The position numbers and the translations under genes are program-made. From Ralstonia pickettii (GTDB taxonomy: Bacteria; Pseudomonadota; Gammaproteobacteria; Burkholderiales; Burkholderiaceae): a stretch of 64,000 nucleotides of DNA. Location: the NCBI RefSeq assembly GCF_000607165.1, contig NZ_JFZG01000005.1, forward strand, positions 62,001 through 126,000, given 5' to 3'. Numbering within the stretch: the first letter of the stretch is position 1; each line of letters opens with the position of its first letter. A model generated the notes under the pieces. The model saw only the letters and a list, made by a program, of their open reading frames with translations. It was not told the origin of the DNA and made no database searches. Below are positions 53,993 to 64,000 of this stretch, piece by piece.

Positions 53993-55582
53993 ATGACATC
54001 GTTCGTTACCGCCCAGACCCTGAAAGTGTGGCTGCATGACGGCGCCGAGATCGCGCTGTTCGACGTGCGCGAGCACGGCCAGTACGGCGAAGCCCACCTC
54101 TTCTACGCCATCCCTCTGCCGTACAGCCGTCTTGAGATCGATGTCCCGCGGCTCGCGCCTCGCCGCGCGGTGCGCATGGTCGTTTATGACGACAACGATG
54201 GCGTTGCCGAGCGCGCGGCTGAACGACTGACCGCCATCGGCTACACCAATGTGCACGTGCTGCAAGGCGGCGCACAGGGCTGGACCCACGCAGGCTTCAC
54301 GCTGTTTGCCGGCGTCAACGTGCCGTCCAAAACCTTCGGTGAACTCGTCGAGATGGCGTACCACACGCCACGCGTCACCGCACGCGAGCTTGCGGCCATG
54401 CGCGAACGCGGCGACGACGTCGTCATCGTCGACGGCCGACCCGTCAGCGAATATCTGAAGATGACGATCCCGTCGTCGATCTGCTGCCCGAACGGCGAGC
54501 TGGGGCTGCGCATCCGCGAGCTTGTCCCGGACGCGACCACGCCGATCGTCGTCAACTGCGCGGGGCGCACACGCAGCATCATCGGCGCGCAAACGCTGAT
54601 CAACCTGGGCATCCCCAACCCGGTGATGGCGCTGGAGAACGGTACGCAAGGCTGGTACCTGGAAGACCTTCCGCTGGAGCACGGCAGCACGCGCCGTTAC
54701 CCCGACGTCGTTACGCCCGCTACTGTCAAGGACATGCGCGAGGCCAGTCAGCAACTCGCCGCTCGCTTTGCAGTGCCCGAGGTGGATGCAGCAACAGTCG
54801 CACGTTGGGCTGCACACGGTGAGCACAGCGTCTTCCTGTGCGATGTCCGCACGCCCGAGGAATTCGCCAGCGGCAGCCTGCCGGGAGCGCAGCATGCGCC
54901 GGGCGGACAGTTGATTCAGGCAACCGATCAGTACGTCGGCGTACGCCATGCCCGCCTCGTGCTCTTCGATGCCGACGGCGTGCGTGCGCCAATCGTTGCG
55001 AGCTGGCTGCGGCAACTCGGCCACGATGCCTATGTGCTGCGCGAGGGATTGAACAGCAACGCAAGCCTGCAGGTGGCCCCCACCGCGTTGCCGCAACCGT
55101 TACCGGAAATCAGTGCGCAAGCGCTCTCCACCCTGCTTGCGGCCAGTACCGCACAAGTGATCGACTTGCGCTCCAGCATGGCCTTCCGCCGCGCCCACGT
55201 GCCTGGCGCCACATGGGCTATTCGTCCGCGCTTGCCGGCCCTGGCCGCTGACCGCGATACCGTGCTGATCGCTGACGACCCGCGCATCGCACAACTCGCC
55301 GCAGCAGATTGGATCGCAAACGCACCCCAGACCGCGTCGCGTCTCAAACTCCTCGCCGGAAGCGTCGCCGCGTGGACTGCCGCTGGCTACGTCACCGAAG
55401 GTTCCGAGAACGTCCCGCCCGACGCCGATTGCATCGACTATCTCTTCTTCGTGCATGATCGGCATGACGGCAACAAGGCTGCGGCAAGGCAATACCTGGC
55501 CTGGGAAACCGGCCTGCTCGCCCAGCTCGACGCGCAGGAGCTTGGCGCCTTCCGCGTGGGCGCCGGTGCCGCGCAGTCATGA
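53993..55582 (+). CDS. Four-domain rhodanese-like protein with one catalytic cysteine
   Basis: 529 aa with four consecutive rhodanese modules (about 8-105, 125-235, 263-360 and 372-468) and a C-terminal tail (CIDYLFFVHDRHDGNKAAARQYLAWE). Only module 2 has the active-site loop cysteine: Cys189 in VNCAGRTRS. The equivalent loops are VVYDDNDG, VLFDADG and LIADDP in modules 1, 3 and 4. It should transfer or hold sulfane sulfur; the inactive modules are probably structural or bind partners. It has no signal peptide. It is 92 bp after the dioxygenase gene and 26 bp before the C-S lyase gene. Confidence 0.87.
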   Translation: MTSFVTAQTLKVWLHDGAEIALFDVREHGQYGEAHLFYAIPLPYSRLEIDVPRLAPRRAVRMVVYDDNDGVAERAAERLTAIGYTNVHVLQGGAQGWTHAGFTLFAGVNVPSKTFGELVEMAYHTPRVTARELAAMRERGDDVVIVDGRPVSEYLKMTIPSSICCPNGELGLRIRELVPDATTPIVVNCAGRTRSIIGAQTLINLGIPNPVMALENGTQGWYLEDLPLEHGSTRRYPDVVTPATVKDMREASQQLAARFAVPEVDAATVARWAAHGEHSVFLCDVRTPEEFASGSLPGAQHAPGGQLIQATDQYVGVRHARLVLFDADGVRAPIVASWLRQLGHDAYVLREGLNSNASLQVAPTALPQPLPEISAQALSTLLAASTAQVIDLRSSMAFRRAHVPGATWAIRPRLPALAADRDTVLIADDPRIAQLAAADWIANAPQTASRLKLLAGSVAAWTAAGYVTEGSENVPPDADCIDYLFFVHDRHDGNKAAARQYLAWETGLLAQLDAQELGAFRVGAGAAQS

Positions 55583-55608
55583 CGCTCAACCTTTGAGACT
55601 CACGCACC

Positions 55609-56808
55609 ATGTCATCGCAGAAAACCGAGCCACGATTGGCAACCCGAGTCGCGACTCGCCTCATCAAGGGCGGCACATCGCCCGCCTTTGAAGGCGGCCG
55701 AGCCGTCAACCCGCCCGTCGTGCGCGCCTCCACCGTGCTGTTCGATTCGATGGACGAGATGAACGACGCGCGCCGCCGTCGCGACACCGAACGCATGTTC
55801 ACCTACGGTGCGCGCGGCAACCCGACGGGCTTTGCGCTGGAAGACGTTGTCGCGCAACTCGAAGGCGGCTATCGCACGCGGCTCTTCCCGACTGGCCTGG
55901 CCGCCATCTCGATGGTTTTCCTGGCCTTCGCCCGCCCAGGGGATCACGTATTGATTGCCGATTGCGTCTACCAGCCGCTGCGTCATTTCGTCGATAGGTT
56001 CCTGCGCCCCTGGAGCGTGGAGGTGACGTATTTCTACGCCGACGGCAACGATGTCGCACAGCAGCTCAAAACGACGACCAAGCTCGTCTACGTGGAATGC
56101 CCGGGCTCGCTCGTCTATGAGATGTGCGATCTGCCCGCGCTGGCTGAGATTGCGCATCGCCATGGGGCGCTGGTCATCGCCGACAACACGTGGGGTTCGG
56201 GCCTGCAATACCGCCCACTCACACTGGGCGCCGACGTATCGGTCATGGCGGCAACCAAGTACCTGAGCGGCCACTCCGACGTGATGATGGGCACGGTGAC
56301 CACCACACAGGCGTGCTGGCAAACGCTCGCCACGATGTGCGACGCCCAAGGCGTGGCTGTCAGCCCCGACGATGCCTATCTCGTGCTGCGCGGCACGCGC
56401 ACGCTGGCCGCGCGCCTCGCCATGCATGAACGTAACGCGCTGGAGATTGCGCATTGGCTTGTGGCGCGCCCGGAAGTGGCACGTGTCTTTTGTCCCGCGC
56501 TTCCCGAAGACCCCGGCCACGCATTGTGGCAACGCGACTGCAGCGGCACCAACGGACTCGTCTCGTTCGAATTCGCCCAAGCAGATGCGCAAACCGCTGG
56601 GCGCTTCGTCGATGCACTCACGCTGTTTGGCATCGGTGCTTCATGGGGCGGCTTCGAGAGTCTTGCGACGGTCAGCAATGTGGCGGGCACGCGCACCTGC
56701 ACGGATTGGTCCAGAGCGGGCCCGATCGTGCGCCTGCATATCGGACTGGAAGACCCGCAAGACCTGATCGGCGATCTGGCACAAGCCTTCGCGCGCATCC
56801 AGACGTAA
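55609..56808 (+). CDS. Cystathionine beta-lyase (MetC-type C-S lyase)
   Basis: 399 aa Cys/Met-metabolism PLP enzyme. TYGARGNPTGFALEDVVAQLEGG, DNTWGSGLQYRPLTLGADVSVMAATKYLSGHSDVMMG (with the PLP lysine) and SWGGFESLA match bacterial MetC. It cleaves cystathionine or cystine-like substrates, releasing thiol or persulfide. As the last gene of the sulfur amino acid cluster it could supply persulfide to the rhodanese. The exact substrate is not clear from sequence. Confidence 0.88.
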   Translation: MSSQKTEPRLATRVATRLIKGGTSPAFEGGRAVNPPVVRASTVLFDSMDEMNDARRRRDTERMFTYGARGNPTGFALEDVVAQLEGGYRTRLFPTGLAAISMVFLAFARPGDHVLIADCVYQPLRHFVDRFLRPWSVEVTYFYADGNDVAQQLKTTTKLVYVECPGSLVYEMCDLPALAEIAHRHGALVIADNTWGSGLQYRPLTLGADVSVMAATKYLSGHSDVMMGTVTTTQACWQTLATMCDAQGVAVSPDDAYLVLRGTRTLAARLAMHERNALEIAHWLVARPEVARVFCPALPEDPGHALWQRDCSGTNGLVSFEFAQADAQTAGRFVDALTLFGIGASWGGFESLATVSNVAGTRTCTDWSRAGPIVRLHIGLEDPQDLIGDLAQAFARIQT

Positions 56809-56828
56809 CGCCACCGGCATGGCCGGAC

Positions 56829-56860
56829 GAAAAAAAAACGCCCCGAAATCTCGGGGCGTC
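56829..56860. terminator. Terminator between the C-S lyase gene and typA
   Basis: ACGCCCCGA/TCGGGGCGT 9-bp stem with a 4-base loop. The minus strand continues into eight or more T (56830-56838); the plus-strand T-tract is weaker. It mainly terminates typA. Confidence 0.85.
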
Positions 56861-56882
56861 TTCTTGGCAGATCGACTGGCGA

Positions 56883-58703
<1,821 letters not shown>

Positions 58704-58775
58704 GGGATGTGAACTCGAAAAGACGTGACACGAGCCCGGGACAGCACCCAAATTCAGCTCGCGGAATAACCTGAC

Positions 58776-58784
58776 ATTCTAGCA
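58776..58784 (-). promoter_or_regulatory. Possible extended -10 promoter of typA
   Basis: The minus strand reads TGCTAGAAT, an extended -10 about 73 bases upstream of the ATG. No strong -35 is seen. Confidence 0.4.
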
Positions 58785-58919
58785 TGCTGCGATGCGCAAG
58801 ACATGACACTCAGTGAAGAATCGATAAGGGAGCGAGGTTTGAGTGATTAATGAATCACTCATTATTTCCTAAACTGGAATCACACATTCAGTACCTTGCT
58901 GTTTGCTGCGCCAATTCGT

Positions 58920-58939
58920 ATATTTGTCCGGACAATGAT
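58920..58939. promoter_or_regulatory. Candidate MarR operator
   Basis: A 20-bp near-palindrome centred on the perfect 12-bp TTGTCCGGACAA (58924-58935), ending 14 bases before the marR-family ATG. It fits the size of sites bound by MarR/EmrR dimers and would give autoregulation of the efflux operon. Confidence 0.6.
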
Positions 58940-58953
58940 TGTGCATACATAAG

Positions 58954-59472
58954 ATGTCCGAACAGACAAGACCCGCCACCGAAGTTGCTGCCGGAACCCT
59001 CTTCCGGGTGGAGGACTACCGCATGTGCGAAAGCGTGGGCTACCTCGTGGGGCGCGCCAAGACGGCGCTGTCCATGGCCATCGAGCAGGAAGTTGCCGCG
59101 ATGGATGTGACGCATTCCCAGGCCAGTTGCCTGGTGCTTCTCGCCAACGGCCGATGCCAAACCGCCACCGACCTCGGCCGCGAATTGAACACCGACATCG
59201 GTTCGCTCACGCGCATGCTCAGCCGCATGGAAAAGCGTGGCCTGATCGAGCGCGTGCGCAGCGAGTCCGACCGCCGCGTCGTGCATCTGGAGGTGACCCA
59301 AGCCGGCCGTGACTTGGCCGACCGCATGCCAGCCATCTATACGCACGTGCTGAATCGTTTCTTTGCCGGCTTCACGCCTGGCGACGTCGATACGCTGCGC
59401 GAGCTCCTCAAGCGCATTCTCGACAACGGTGCCGCAACGGAGGGGCATCGCGTACGCCCCGCCGGTCACTGA
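58954..59472 (+). CDS. MarR-family transcriptional regulator (EmrR-like)
   Basis: 172 aa from the ATG at 58954. The winged helix-turn-helix is CQTATDLGRELNTDIGSLTRMLSRMEKRGLIERVRSESDRRVVHLEVT. The N-terminus LFRVEDYRMCESVGYLVGRAK resembles EmrR/MprA. It very likely represses the efflux operon that begins 75 bp downstream and senses a hydrophobic ligand. A TTG at 58939 is a possible earlier start. Confidence 0.9.
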   Translation: MSEQTRPATEVAAGTLFRVEDYRMCESVGYLVGRAKTALSMAIEQEVAAMDVTHSQASCLVLLANGRCQTATDLGRELNTDIGSLTRMLSRMEKRGLIERVRSESDRRVVHLEVTQAGRDLADRMPAIYTHVLNRFFAGFTPGDVDTLRELLKRILDNGAATEGHRVRPAGH

Positions 59473-59547
59473 CGCTGCTCTGCCTGAATTGCACCCGCAG
59501 CACCGAACGCTTTCCGCCCCTCTTGATCGCTTGACCCATCAAACAAC

Positions 59548-61077
59548 ATGAACGCCTCGAACTCCGCCCCTCAGGCATTTTCGCCCCTAAGCCGCGCCGG
59601 CAGTCCGCGCGCGCAATGGCCGGCGCGCCTGGGCGTGGCGCTTTCCGCCGTGACGCTGGCTGTGCTGGCCGGTTGCGCAAACCTCGGCAATTCGCGCAGC
59701 ACGCAGACGCTGACAACGCCGGGCCAGTTGGCGAGCGCGCAATCGTTGCCCTCGCAGGGCGGCCAGTGGCCGTCGCAGAACTGGGTCGATCAGTTCAACG
59801 ATCCGCAACTGCGCGCACTGGTGGACGAGGCCGTCAAGGACAACCCGAACCTGCAAGTCGCCTTTGCTCGCGTGCGCGCTTCGCGTGCGATGGCCGATGT
59901 GGTGCGCGGCAATCTGTATCCGAGCGTCGGGCTCGATGCCGACATGACACGCCAGCGCCTGTCGGAATACGACATGTTTGAAGGCACGCCGCTCGCTGGC
60001 CGGTGGTTCACGGAATCGAAGATCCAGCTTGGCGTGAGCTACGACCTGGATTTCTGGGGCAAGAATCGCTCCGCGCTGGAAGCTGCGCTGTCCGACGACA
60101 AATCGATGGAAGCGGAAAGCCAGGCTTCGCGACTGGTGCTGTCGACCACGGTGGCACGCACCTACGCAAAGCTGGCCGCGCTCTACGCGCAGCGCGACGT
60201 GGCCGAACGTGCAATCGTGCAGCGCAAGGATTTGACCAACCTTGCAGGCCAACGCTTGCGTGCGGGGCTCGATACGCAAGTTGAAACCACGCAGGCTCGC
60301 GCCAACGTGGCCGCCGCACAGACGGAATTTGAACAGGTCGACGAGCAGATCACGCTGGCACGCAACCAGCTGGCCGCGCTGCTGGGCAAGGGCCCGGACC
60401 GCGGCCTCGCGATCACGCGCCCGACGCTGCTGGCGCAAGCCACGCCCAAGCTGCCTAACAACCTGACCATCGACCTGATCGGTCGTCGCCCGGATCTCGT
60501 GGCCGCACGCTGGCGCGTGGAAGCCGCGTCGAAGGATATCGACGTCGCCAAGGCGGAGTTCCTGCCGGATATCAGCCTGACCGCATTCCTGGGGCTGGCT
60601 TCGATTGCGCCGGAAAACCTGCTGCTTGGCGCATCGCGTCAGCTCGGCATCGGTCCGGCGCTCAAGCTCCCGATCTTCCAGGGCGGCAAGCTGCGCGCCA
60701 ACCTGCGCGGCAAGTACGCCAACTATGACGCCGCTGTCGCGAGCTACAACCAGACGCTGACCGAAGCCCTGCACGACACTGCTGACCAGATCACCACGCT
60801 GCACAGCATCGACTCGCAGATCGCCATCCAGCGCACCGCCTTGAGCGAAGCTGAGCGCGCCTACAGCCTCGCCCGCACCCGCTACAGCGCCGGCCTTGGT
60901 ACACAACTGGTCGTGCTGAACGCGGAGACGACCGTGTTGCAGCAACGCAAGCTCGCGACCGATCTGCAGGCACGCCGACTCGATGCGCAGATGGCCCTCA
61001 TCAAGGCCCTCGGCGGCGGCTATACGGCAGAAGACCTCCCCGGCATCAAGCCCGAGGCTACCGCATCGCATGGCTGA
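59548..61077 (+). CDS. Outer-membrane efflux lipoprotein (NodT family)
   Basis: 509 aa. The lipobox LAGC gives Cys43. It has two OEP repeats with QLRALVDEAVKDNPNLQVAFARVRASRA, YDLDFWGKNRSAL and LIGRRPDLVAARWRVEAASKDIDVAKAEFLPDI, typical of RND/EmrAB outer-membrane channels. It forms the TolC-like exit duct for the EmrAB proteins encoded next. The N-terminus is somewhat longer than usual before the lipobox. Confidence 0.93.
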   Translation: MNASNSAPQAFSPLSRAGSPRAQWPARLGVALSAVTLAVLAGCANLGNSRSTQTLTTPGQLASAQSLPSQGGQWPSQNWVDQFNDPQLRALVDEAVKDNPNLQVAFARVRASRAMADVVRGNLYPSVGLDADMTRQRLSEYDMFEGTPLAGRWFTESKIQLGVSYDLDFWGKNRSALEAALSDDKSMEAESQASRLVLSTTVARTYAKLAALYAQRDVAERAIVQRKDLTNLAGQRLRAGLDTQVETTQARANVAAAQTEFEQVDEQITLARNQLAALLGKGPDRGLAITRPTLLAQATPKLPNNLTIDLIGRRPDLVAARWRVEAASKDIDVAKAEFLPDISLTAFLGLASIAPENLLLGASRQLGIGPALKLPIFQGGKLRANLRGKYANYDAAVASYNQTLTEALHDTADQITTLHSIDSQIAIQRTALSEAERAYSLARTRYSAGLGTQLVVLNAETTVLQQRKLATDLQARRLDAQMALIKALGGGYTAEDLPGIKPEATASHG

Positions 61078-61138
61078 CCTGTACTGAATTGAATTGAACT
61101 GAACCGACCGTTCCAACGCATTCTTTCGAGCCAACATC

Positions 61139-62413
61139 ATGAGTGACAACAAGCCCCAAGCCGCTCCGTCCGCAGCCCCCGCGGCAACGCCCACCGGCAA
61201 CGGCAATACCAATGGAAACCGCAAGCGCATGCTGACCACGCTGGCCGCCGCACTGGTGGTTGCCGGCGTCGGCTACGGCGTCTACTGGGGCCTGTACGGC
61301 CGCTGGTTCGAGTCGACCGACGATGCCTACGTGCAAGGCAACGTGGTCCAGGTGACGCCGCAGGTGGCAGGCACCGTGGTCGCCATTCGCGCCGATGACA
61401 CGCAGCTCGTCACCTCCGGCCAGCCCGTGATTGAGCTGGATCGTGCCGATGCGCGCGTCGCGCTGGAGCAGGCTGAAGCCGCGCTCGCGCAGACGGTGCG
61501 CCAGGTGCGTACGCTGTACTCGAACACCAGCGCATTCACCGCCACGCTGGCCATGCGCGAGAGCGATCTCGCCAAGGCGAAGGACGACTTGGCCCGCCGC
61601 AAGCAGATCGCCGGTACGGGCGCCGTGTCGCAAGAAGAAATCTCGCACGCACAAACCGCTGTGCAGGCTGCCCAATCCGCACTGGAAGCCGCCAAGGAAC
61701 AACTGCAGGGCAACCGCGTGCTGACCGAACAGACCACGCTGGACCGTCACCCGAACGTGTTGCAGGCTGCCGCCAAGGTCCGCGAGGCTTACCTCGCCTA
61801 TGCGCGTACCAGCCTGCCGGCATCGGTCACGGGCTACGTGGCCAAGCGTTCGGTGCAGGTCGGCCAGCGCGTCGCCCCGGGCACGCCGCTGATGGCCATC
61901 GTGCCGCTGGACCAGCTCTGGGTGGACGCCAATTTCAAGGAAGTCCAGGTGCGCCACATGCGCGTGGGTCAGCCGGTTGAACTGGTGGCCGACGTGTATG
62001 GCAGCAGCGTGACGTATCACGGCAAGGTGGTGGGTTTCTCGGCGGGTACGGGCTCGGCGTTCTCGCTGCTGCCGGCACAGAACGCTACTGGCAACTGGAT
62101 CAAGGTGGTGCAACGCCTGCCGGTGCGCGTGTCGCTCGACCCGAAGGAACTGAAGGACCATCCGCTGCGCGTGGGCCTGTCGATGGAAGCCAAGGTCGAC
62201 ATCCATGACGAAGGTGGTCAAAGCCTGGCCACCGCGCCGACGGCTTCGCCGCTGCAAACGACGGTGTACGACCAGGCCGGAAAAGACGCCGACCAGGTCA
62301 TTGCCAGCATCATCACCGCCAACGCCGGCCGCGGCGGCGCTAATGCACCGGCCGCCACCAACGTGCCGGCTGCAACGAGTCCGCGCGCTTCGCAACCCGC
62401 ACCCAAGGTCTGA
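61139..62413 (+). CDS. EmrA-type membrane fusion protein
   Basis: 424 aa HlyD-family adaptor. One membrane helix lies at about residues 31-55, followed by DDAYVQGNVVQVTPQVAGTVV, a coiled-coil hairpin (about 90-200, Ala/Gln-rich) and a lipoyl/beta-barrel half (SVQVGQRVAPGTPLMAIVPLD, WVDANFKEVQVRHMRVGQPVEL). It links EmrB to the outer-membrane lipoprotein. It is 61 bp after that gene and overlaps no other. Confidence 0.93.
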   Translation: MSDNKPQAAPSAAPAATPTGNGNTNGNRKRMLTTLAAALVVAGVGYGVYWGLYGRWFESTDDAYVQGNVVQVTPQVAGTVVAIRADDTQLVTSGQPVIELDRADARVALEQAEAALAQTVRQVRTLYSNTSAFTATLAMRESDLAKAKDDLARRKQIAGTGAVSQEEISHAQTAVQAAQSALEAAKEQLQGNRVLTEQTTLDRHPNVLQAAAKVREAYLAYARTSLPASVTGYVAKRSVQVGQRVAPGTPLMAIVPLDQLWVDANFKEVQVRHMRVGQPVELVADVYGSSVTYHGKVVGFSAGTGSAFSLLPAQNATGNWIKVVQRLPVRVSLDPKELKDHPLRVGLSMEAKVDIHDEGGQSLATAPTASPLQTTVYDQAGKDADQVIASIITANAGRGGANAPAATNVPAATSPRASQPAPKV

Positions 62414-62416
62414 CGC

Positions 62417-63973
62417 ATGGCAACCGCCGCGCCCAAGCCGCTGCAGCCACTGACTGGCGCCAAACTGGCGATCGGTACGGTCGCGCTGTCGCTGGCCACC
62501 TTCATGAACGTGCTGGATTCGTCCATCGCCAACGTGTCGATCCCGGCAATTTCGGGCGACCTGGGCGTGGCCCCGAACCAGGGCACGTGGGTCATCACCT
62601 CGTTTGCGGTTGCCAACGCCATCTCGGTGCCGCTCACGGGGTGGCTGACGCAGCGTTTCGGGCAGGTGCGCCTGTTCGTCACGTCCATTCTGCTGTTCGT
62701 ACTGTCGTCGTGGGCGTGCGGACTGGCGCCCAATATGGGCATGCTGATCGCCGCCCGGATCATCCAGGGCGCTGTGGCAGGCCCGATGATTCCACTGTCG
62801 CAATCGCTGCTGCTGTCGACATATCCGCCCGCCAAAAGCTCGATGGCATTGGCGCTATGGGGCATGACCACGCTGGTCGCGCCGATCATGGGGCCGATCT
62901 TCGGCGGCTGGATCTCAGACAATATGAGCTGGCCGTGGATCTTCTACATCAACATCCCGGTGGGCATCCTGGCTGCGTACGCAACGTGGGTCATCTACAG
63001 GGACCGTGAATCGCCGACACGCTTGCTGCCGATCGACAAGATCGGCCTGGCGCTATTGATCCTGTGGGTGGGCTCGCTTCAGTTGATGCTCGATCGCGGC
63101 AAAGAACTCGACTGGTTCAATTCGACCGAGGTTGTGGTGCTGACGGTCGTTGCCATCGTGGGCTTCGCGTTCTTCCTGGTGTGGGAGCTGACCGAAGATC
63201 ACCCCGTGGTGGACCTGACGCTGTTCAAGGGCCGCAACTTCAGCGCGGGGGTCGTTGCCATCTCGGTGGCGTACGGACTGTTCTTCGGCAACCTGGTGAT
63301 CCTGCCGCTATGGCTGCAGACCATCGTGGGCTACACCGCCACGGATGCGGGCCTGATCATGGCGCCGGTGGGTATCTTCGCCATCATCCTGTCGCCCGTG
63401 ATCGGCAAGAACCTGCCGAAGATGGATGCACGCTGGGTGGCGACCACGGCGTTCGTTACCTTCGCGCTGGTGTTCTGGATGCGCTCGCGCTTTACCGTGC
63501 AAGTGGACACGTGGACGCTGATGATTCCCACGCTGATCCAGGGCGCTGCCATGGCGATGTTCTTCATCCCGCTCACATCGATCATCCTGTCGGGCCTGCG
63601 GCCCGAGCGGATTCCGGCGGCCTCGGGTCTGTCGAACTTCGTGCGGATCATGTTCGGCGGCATCGGTGCATCGATCTCGACCACGGTGTGGGACAACCGC
63701 TCTGCCCTCCACCACGCGCAGCTTGTCGAGCACGTGAATCCTTACAACCCGGCCTATGCGTCGTCGATCAACCAGTACACGCAACTGGGCATGCCCAACC
63801 TGCAGGCCAATGGCGTGATCGAACGCGTGATCTCGCAGCAAGCCGCAATGCTGGGCGCCAACGATATCTTCTGGATTTCTGCGGTGCTGTTTATCGTGCT
63901 GATCGTCTTCATCTGGCTGACCAAGCCGGCGAAGTCGGCGGCCGGTGCTGAAGCGGCAGCTGGCGCGCACTGA
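62417..63973 (+). CDS. EmrB-type DHA2 family multidrug transporter
   Basis: 518 aa, about 14 membrane helices. The N-terminal FMNVLDSSIANVSIPAISGDLG and WVITSFAVANAISVPLTGWLTQRFGQ are DHA2 signatures, as is GPIFGGWISDNMSWPWIFYINIPVG (motif C). It is the proton-driven pump of a tripartite system for hydrophobic drugs and uncouplers. It starts 3 bp after emrA and ends 27 bases before the window edge, where the first bases of a possible terminator (AAAAAAGCCA) are visible. Confidence 0.95.
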   Translation: MATAAPKPLQPLTGAKLAIGTVALSLATFMNVLDSSIANVSIPAISGDLGVAPNQGTWVITSFAVANAISVPLTGWLTQRFGQVRLFVTSILLFVLSSWACGLAPNMGMLIAARIIQGAVAGPMIPLSQSLLLSTYPPAKSSMALALWGMTTLVAPIMGPIFGGWISDNMSWPWIFYINIPVGILAAYATWVIYRDRESPTRLLPIDKIGLALLILWVGSLQLMLDRGKELDWFNSTEVVVLTVVAIVGFAFFLVWELTEDHPVVDLTLFKGRNFSAGVVAISVAYGLFFGNLVILPLWLQTIVGYTATDAGLIMAPVGIFAIILSPVIGKNLPKMDARWVATTAFVTFALVFWMRSRFTVQVDTWTLMIPTLIQGAAMAMFFIPLTSIILSGLRPERIPAASGLSNFVRIMFGGIGASISTTVWDNRSALHHAQLVEHVNPYNPAYASSINQYTQLGMPNLQANGVIERVISQQAAMLGANDIFWISAVLFIVLIVFIWLTKPAKSAAGAEAAAGAH

Positions 63974-64000
63974 TCCAACATCGAGCAAACAAAAAAGCCA

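Noticed and set aside
61083-61108. Short TGAATTGAACTGAA-type direct repeats between the outer-membrane lipoprotein gene and emrA
   Set aside because: Only about 25 bases and imperfect; no symmetry or known site, so probably slippage in an intergenic gap.

Overview
The window looks like a chromosomal segment of a Ralstonia-type betaproteobacterium (Burkholderiaceae). The evidence is the high GC content with strong G/C bias at third codon positions, a 3-hydroxybutyrate-oligomer hydrolase typical of polyhydroxybutyrate producers, the rpsF-priB-rpsR-rplI-dnaB order, and the adjacency of alaA, hom, thrC and molybdopterin genes. The genus call is inference from family resemblance; no search was run. 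Most of the window is ordinary housekeeping sequence. I see no insertion sequence, prophage, integrase or CRISPR array.

Layout. (1) 1-8808, minus strand: a sulfur-acquisition block running sbp, ssuE, two ssuA-type binding proteins, ssuD, ssuC, ssuB, a molbindin, a degenerate EAL protein, an alpha/beta hydrolase and then cysT, which is cut by the window edge. The sulfonate genes sit between sbp and cysT, which are normally neighbours. (2) 8809-10102: a 1.3 kb gene-free island holding a 21-bp tandem array, a G-quadruplex motif and a large inverted pair of about 214-bp elements, each with a long hairpin. (3) 10103-15039: clpB with a sigma-32-type promoter, and a 3HB-oligomer hydrolase. (4) 15186-22475, minus strand: crcB, moaE, moaD, moeA, a uracil-DNA-glycosylase-like protein, thrC, hom and alaA. 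(5) 22772-31020, plus strand: a Mth938-domain protein, a full L-Ara4N lipid A modification set (arnT, an EmrE-like flippase, arnB, arnC, arnA split into two genes, arnD) and a Bcp peroxiredoxin. (6) 31488-34650, plus: PIN-PhoH ATPase, a small secreted protein and an NlpC/P60 lipoprotein. (7) 34729-41566, minus: pit with its PhoU-like partner, dnaB, rplI-rpsR-priB-rpsF, an asparaginase and a ferredoxin-NADP reductase. (8) 41822-45702: lexA with two SOS boxes, a small ORF, a terminator-rich gap, a cupin, a secreted M20 peptidase and an NTF2-like protein. (9) 45758-49162: tRNA-His, dusA, a crotonase-family hydrolase and a fatty acid hydroxylase family protein. (10) 49155-56808: a LysR regulator divergent from an amino-acid ABC transporter, a thiol dioxygenase, a four-domain rhodanese and a C-S lyase. 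(11) 56883-63973: typA, then a MarR-controlled tripartite EmrAB-type efflux operon.

How the parts work together. Sulfur is the recurring theme. At the left end sulfate and sulfonates are imported and desulfonated to sulfite by SsuDE, and two copies of a shared promoter motif suggest common (probably CysB) control. In region 10, import of a sulfur amino acid, oxidation of a thiol, sulfane-sulfur handling and C-S cleavage form a probable catabolic unit. Envelope defence is the second theme: Ara4N addition to lipid A (polymyxin resistance) and the Emr efflux pump.

The least explained parts are the 9109-10036 island, the 49155-56808 thiol cluster, the terminator-rich 42778-43118 gap and a probable leaderless start for dnaB.
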